Assembly (NCBI RefSeq): GCF_016908395.1
Contig: NZ_JAFBDU010000001.1
Coordinates: 62,001-126,000 of the forward strand
Origin: Metabacillus crassostreae
GTDB lineage: Bacteria > Bacillota > Bacilli > Bacillales > Bacillaceae
Reading direction: 5' to 3'
DNA length: 64,000 bases
Shown here: piece by piece, positions 62,697 to 64,000 of the stretch
How positions within the stretch are numbered: the stretch's first letter is position 1
Layout of the letters: each line of letters opens with the position of its first letter
Notes under the pieces: generated by a model
The model's input: the letters and a program-made list of their open reading frames with translations, nothing else
The model's database searches: none
Told to the model about the DNA's origin: nothing
Position numbers and translations under genes: made by a program

Positions 62697-63803
62697 ATGC
62701 AACAAAAACAACGACAAGTTTGGTATGACGGTAGAGGAGTTTCAGTTGAAAATATGGATGTTTGGGAGTTAATTAATCACTCTCCTATTGATAAAGCGTT
62801 GGTAACAGTTCAGCAACGTCAAGAAGGATATTTTCCACAAAAAATGTCTTTCATTACAGAAGTATCAAATGTTGAGGAATTAGAAAATGTTCCTTCAGAG
62901 GATGTTGTTTTTTCTGATAATAAAGCTTTACTAGAAGAAGCAAAAAAGCGAAACTATAAAACTTGTATTTTTTATTCAGTTGATGACCGTGAAATGCTAG
63001 AACGTTGCTCAAGAGAAGCTAGTGAATATGACTTTGCTGCAGTTGACTTTGATTTACCAACAAATATACCTCTAGAATTAATCATTGCTAGGCTGGAAGA
63101 AAGTAACACAGTGTTATTACGAGCAGTTAATACAGCGATTGATACAGAAATTGCTTATGGAACCCTTGAAAAAGGTAGTGATGGCGTATTATTTGCAACA
63201 ACTGATATTGATGAGGTTAAACGTTTAACTGCATTTATGTCAAAGCAAGCATTACCGAGCTTAGAATTACATCCAATGGTCGTAACAGAGGTTGTTCATG
63301 CTGGTATGGGTGTTCGAGCTTGTATTGATACGACTGGTATTATGAACCAGGACGAAGGAATGATTATTGGTTCAACTTCTGGTGGTGGAGTTTTTGTTTG
63401 TTCGGAAACTCACTATCTTCCTTATATGAATTTAAGACCATTCCGAGTAAATGCAGGAGCAGTTCACTCTTATGTGTGGCAGCCAGATGATGCTGCTGAG
63501 TATTTAAGTGATTTAAAAGCAGGTGATAAAGTTCTTTGTGTTAATACAAAAGGTGAAACTCGAGTATTAACAGTAGGAAGAATTAAAACTGAAGTACGTC
63601 CGATGTTGCTGATCAAAGGAAAAGTGGGAGAAAGTGAGTTAAATGTGATTGTACAGGATGATTGGCATATCCGAATCATGAGTGCAGATGGCAAACCAAG
63701 AAATGCTTCTACAATTCAACCTGGAGATGAGTTATTGTCTTATATTTGTGAGCCTGGTCGACATGTAGGAGTTAAAGTTAGCGAAACAATTATTGAGAGA
63801 TAA
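62697..63803 (+). CDS. 3-dehydroquinate synthase II family protein
   Basis: A 368-aa enzyme of the archaeal-type AroB' family, not the usual AroB. The core VVTEVVHAGMGVRACIDTTG, MIIGSTSGGGVFVCSETH and NLRPFRVNAGAVHSYVW motifs are conserved. In archaea it cyclises 2-amino-3,7-dideoxy-heptulosonate to dehydroquinate; in actinomycetes the homologue GriH forms 3-amino-4-hydroxybenzoate. Start ATG 62697, eight bases after GGGAG. It is 20 bp ahead of the partner aldolase gene. Confidence 0.9.
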   Translation: MQQKQRQVWYDGRGVSVENMDVWELINHSPIDKALVTVQQRQEGYFPQKMSFITEVSNVEELENVPSEDVVFSDNKALLEEAKKRNYKTCIFYSVDDREMLERCSREASEYDFAAVDFDLPTNIPLELIIARLEESNTVLLRAVNTAIDTEIAYGTLEKGSDGVLFATTDIDEVKRLTAFMSKQALPSLELHPMVVTEVVHAGMGVRACIDTTGIMNQDEGMIIGSTSGGGVFVCSETHYLPYMNLRPFRVNAGAVHSYVWQPDDAAEYLSDLKAGDKVLCVNTKGETRVLTVGRIKTEVRPMLLIKGKVGESELNVIVQDDWHIRIMSADGKPRNASTIQPGDELLSYICEPGRHVGVKVSETIIER

Positions 63804-63823
63804 AAAGTGGGGGAGTTTTCACT

Positions 63824-64000
63824 ATGTCAGGTAAAGAAATCCGTTTGAAAAAATTATATCATCATTCCGACAAATTATTAATTGTTCCAATGGATCATGG
63901 AATTACGATTGGACCAGTTAAAGGTTTATCTGAAATTAATCACACAGTAAATGCTGTTTTTGCTGGAGGAGCAGATGCTGTTGTTGTGCATAAAGGTCTT
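63824..64000 (+). CDS. 2-amino-3,7-dideoxy-heptulosonate synthase-type aldolase, 3' end outside window
   Basis: The first 59 codons only: MSGKEIRLKKLYHHSDKLLIVPMDHGITIGPVKGL, continuing INHTVNAVFAGGADAVVVHKGL. The MDHGxxxGPxKGL motif marks the DhnA/FBA-I-related ADH synthase family (MJ0400, GriI), which condenses aspartate semialdehyde with a C3 (DHAP or 6-deoxy-5-ketofructose phosphate) unit. GTGGGGGAG precedes the ATG. Truncated by the window end. Confidence 0.85.
   Translation, partial: MSGKEIRLKKLYHHSDKLLIVPMDHGITIGPVKGLSEINHTVNAVFAGGADAVVVHKGL

Noticed and set aside
1-64000. CRISPR arrays, tRNA or rRNA genes, prophage or IS transposase
   Set aside because: No regular direct repeats with spacers, no cloverleaf or rRNA sequence recognised, and no transposase- or integrase-like frame found.

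Overview
The window looks like chromosome from a low-GC, endospore-forming member of the Bacillaceae. Genes are AT-rich, ribosome binding sites are strong (AGGAGG type), TTG and GTG starts are common, and many genes fall in Bacillus-restricted or sporulation families (Spo0M, CdaS, SspH, YodI, YozD, YozE, YodL, YjcZ-type). Gene order across roughly 19.8-49.6 kb follows the B. subtilis yod/yoj/odh region from memory: yodM, yodL, deoD, yodJ, yodI, yodH, ctpA, yodC/yodB, rarD (yojE), yojF-bshB2, norM, cdaS, cwlS, yojN-yojO, odhA-odhB, yocR, sodF-sqhC. The window appears to lack sodC (yojM) and kamA. I saw no rRNA, tRNA, CRISPR array, transposase or prophage gene.

0-9 kb: a 5'-truncated membrane FxLYD-type protein followed by a membrane-anchored trypsin-like protease; a small lipoprotein; an alpha/beta hydrolase; a MarR regulator divergent from a fused MsrA-MsrB; a glyoxalase-fold protein; two repeat elements; a lone biotin synthase and YozE. 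9-19 kb: YodN-like and YozD proteins, YppC (DUF2515), a four-gene run of a 58-aa basic protein, Ser/Thr-type kinase, Spo0M and CapA-like protein, then D-amino acid aminotransferase, a CNNM/CBS protein and a YebC-family protein.

19-33 kb: yodM, yodL, two previously easy-to-miss tiny genes on the minus strand, deoD, yodJ, a Mug-type glycosylase, yodI, yodH, ctpA, the divergent yodC/yodB pair with a perfect 12+12 bp operator-like palindrome, an SDR, a Hsp20-like protein, rarD and the bacillithiol genes yojF-bshB2. 33-50 kb: norM, cdaS, an MFS protein, cwlS, yojN-yojO, odhAB preceded by a cre-like site, yocR, sodF, and an sqhC (squalene-hopene/sporulenol cyclase) that is full length in content but broken by six single-base indels in homopolymer runs.

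50-64 kb is accessory in character: an MFS exporter, DUF6501, a winged-helix regulator, an acetyltransferase, a DHH phosphoesterase, a TIR-bounded repeat, a cupredoxin, YflT, an orphan transcript-like unit ending in a perfect terminator, P5C reductase, YdjO, SspH and a DUF421 protein. The last 4.7 kb is the most interesting stretch: two related TPR-like proteins (one with three copies of a ~155-residue unit), an ACMSD-like amidohydrolase, a 3-dehydroquinate synthase II and the start of a 2-amino-3,7-dideoxy-heptulosonate-synthase-type aldolase, all on one strand with short gaps. The last two are the archaeal-type/aminoshikimate entry enzymes that in actinomycetes make 3-amino-4-hydroxybenzoate, so the window probably ends inside an uncharacterised biosynthetic operon.

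At least three families of short non-coding repeats with inverted ends are scattered through intergenic regions.
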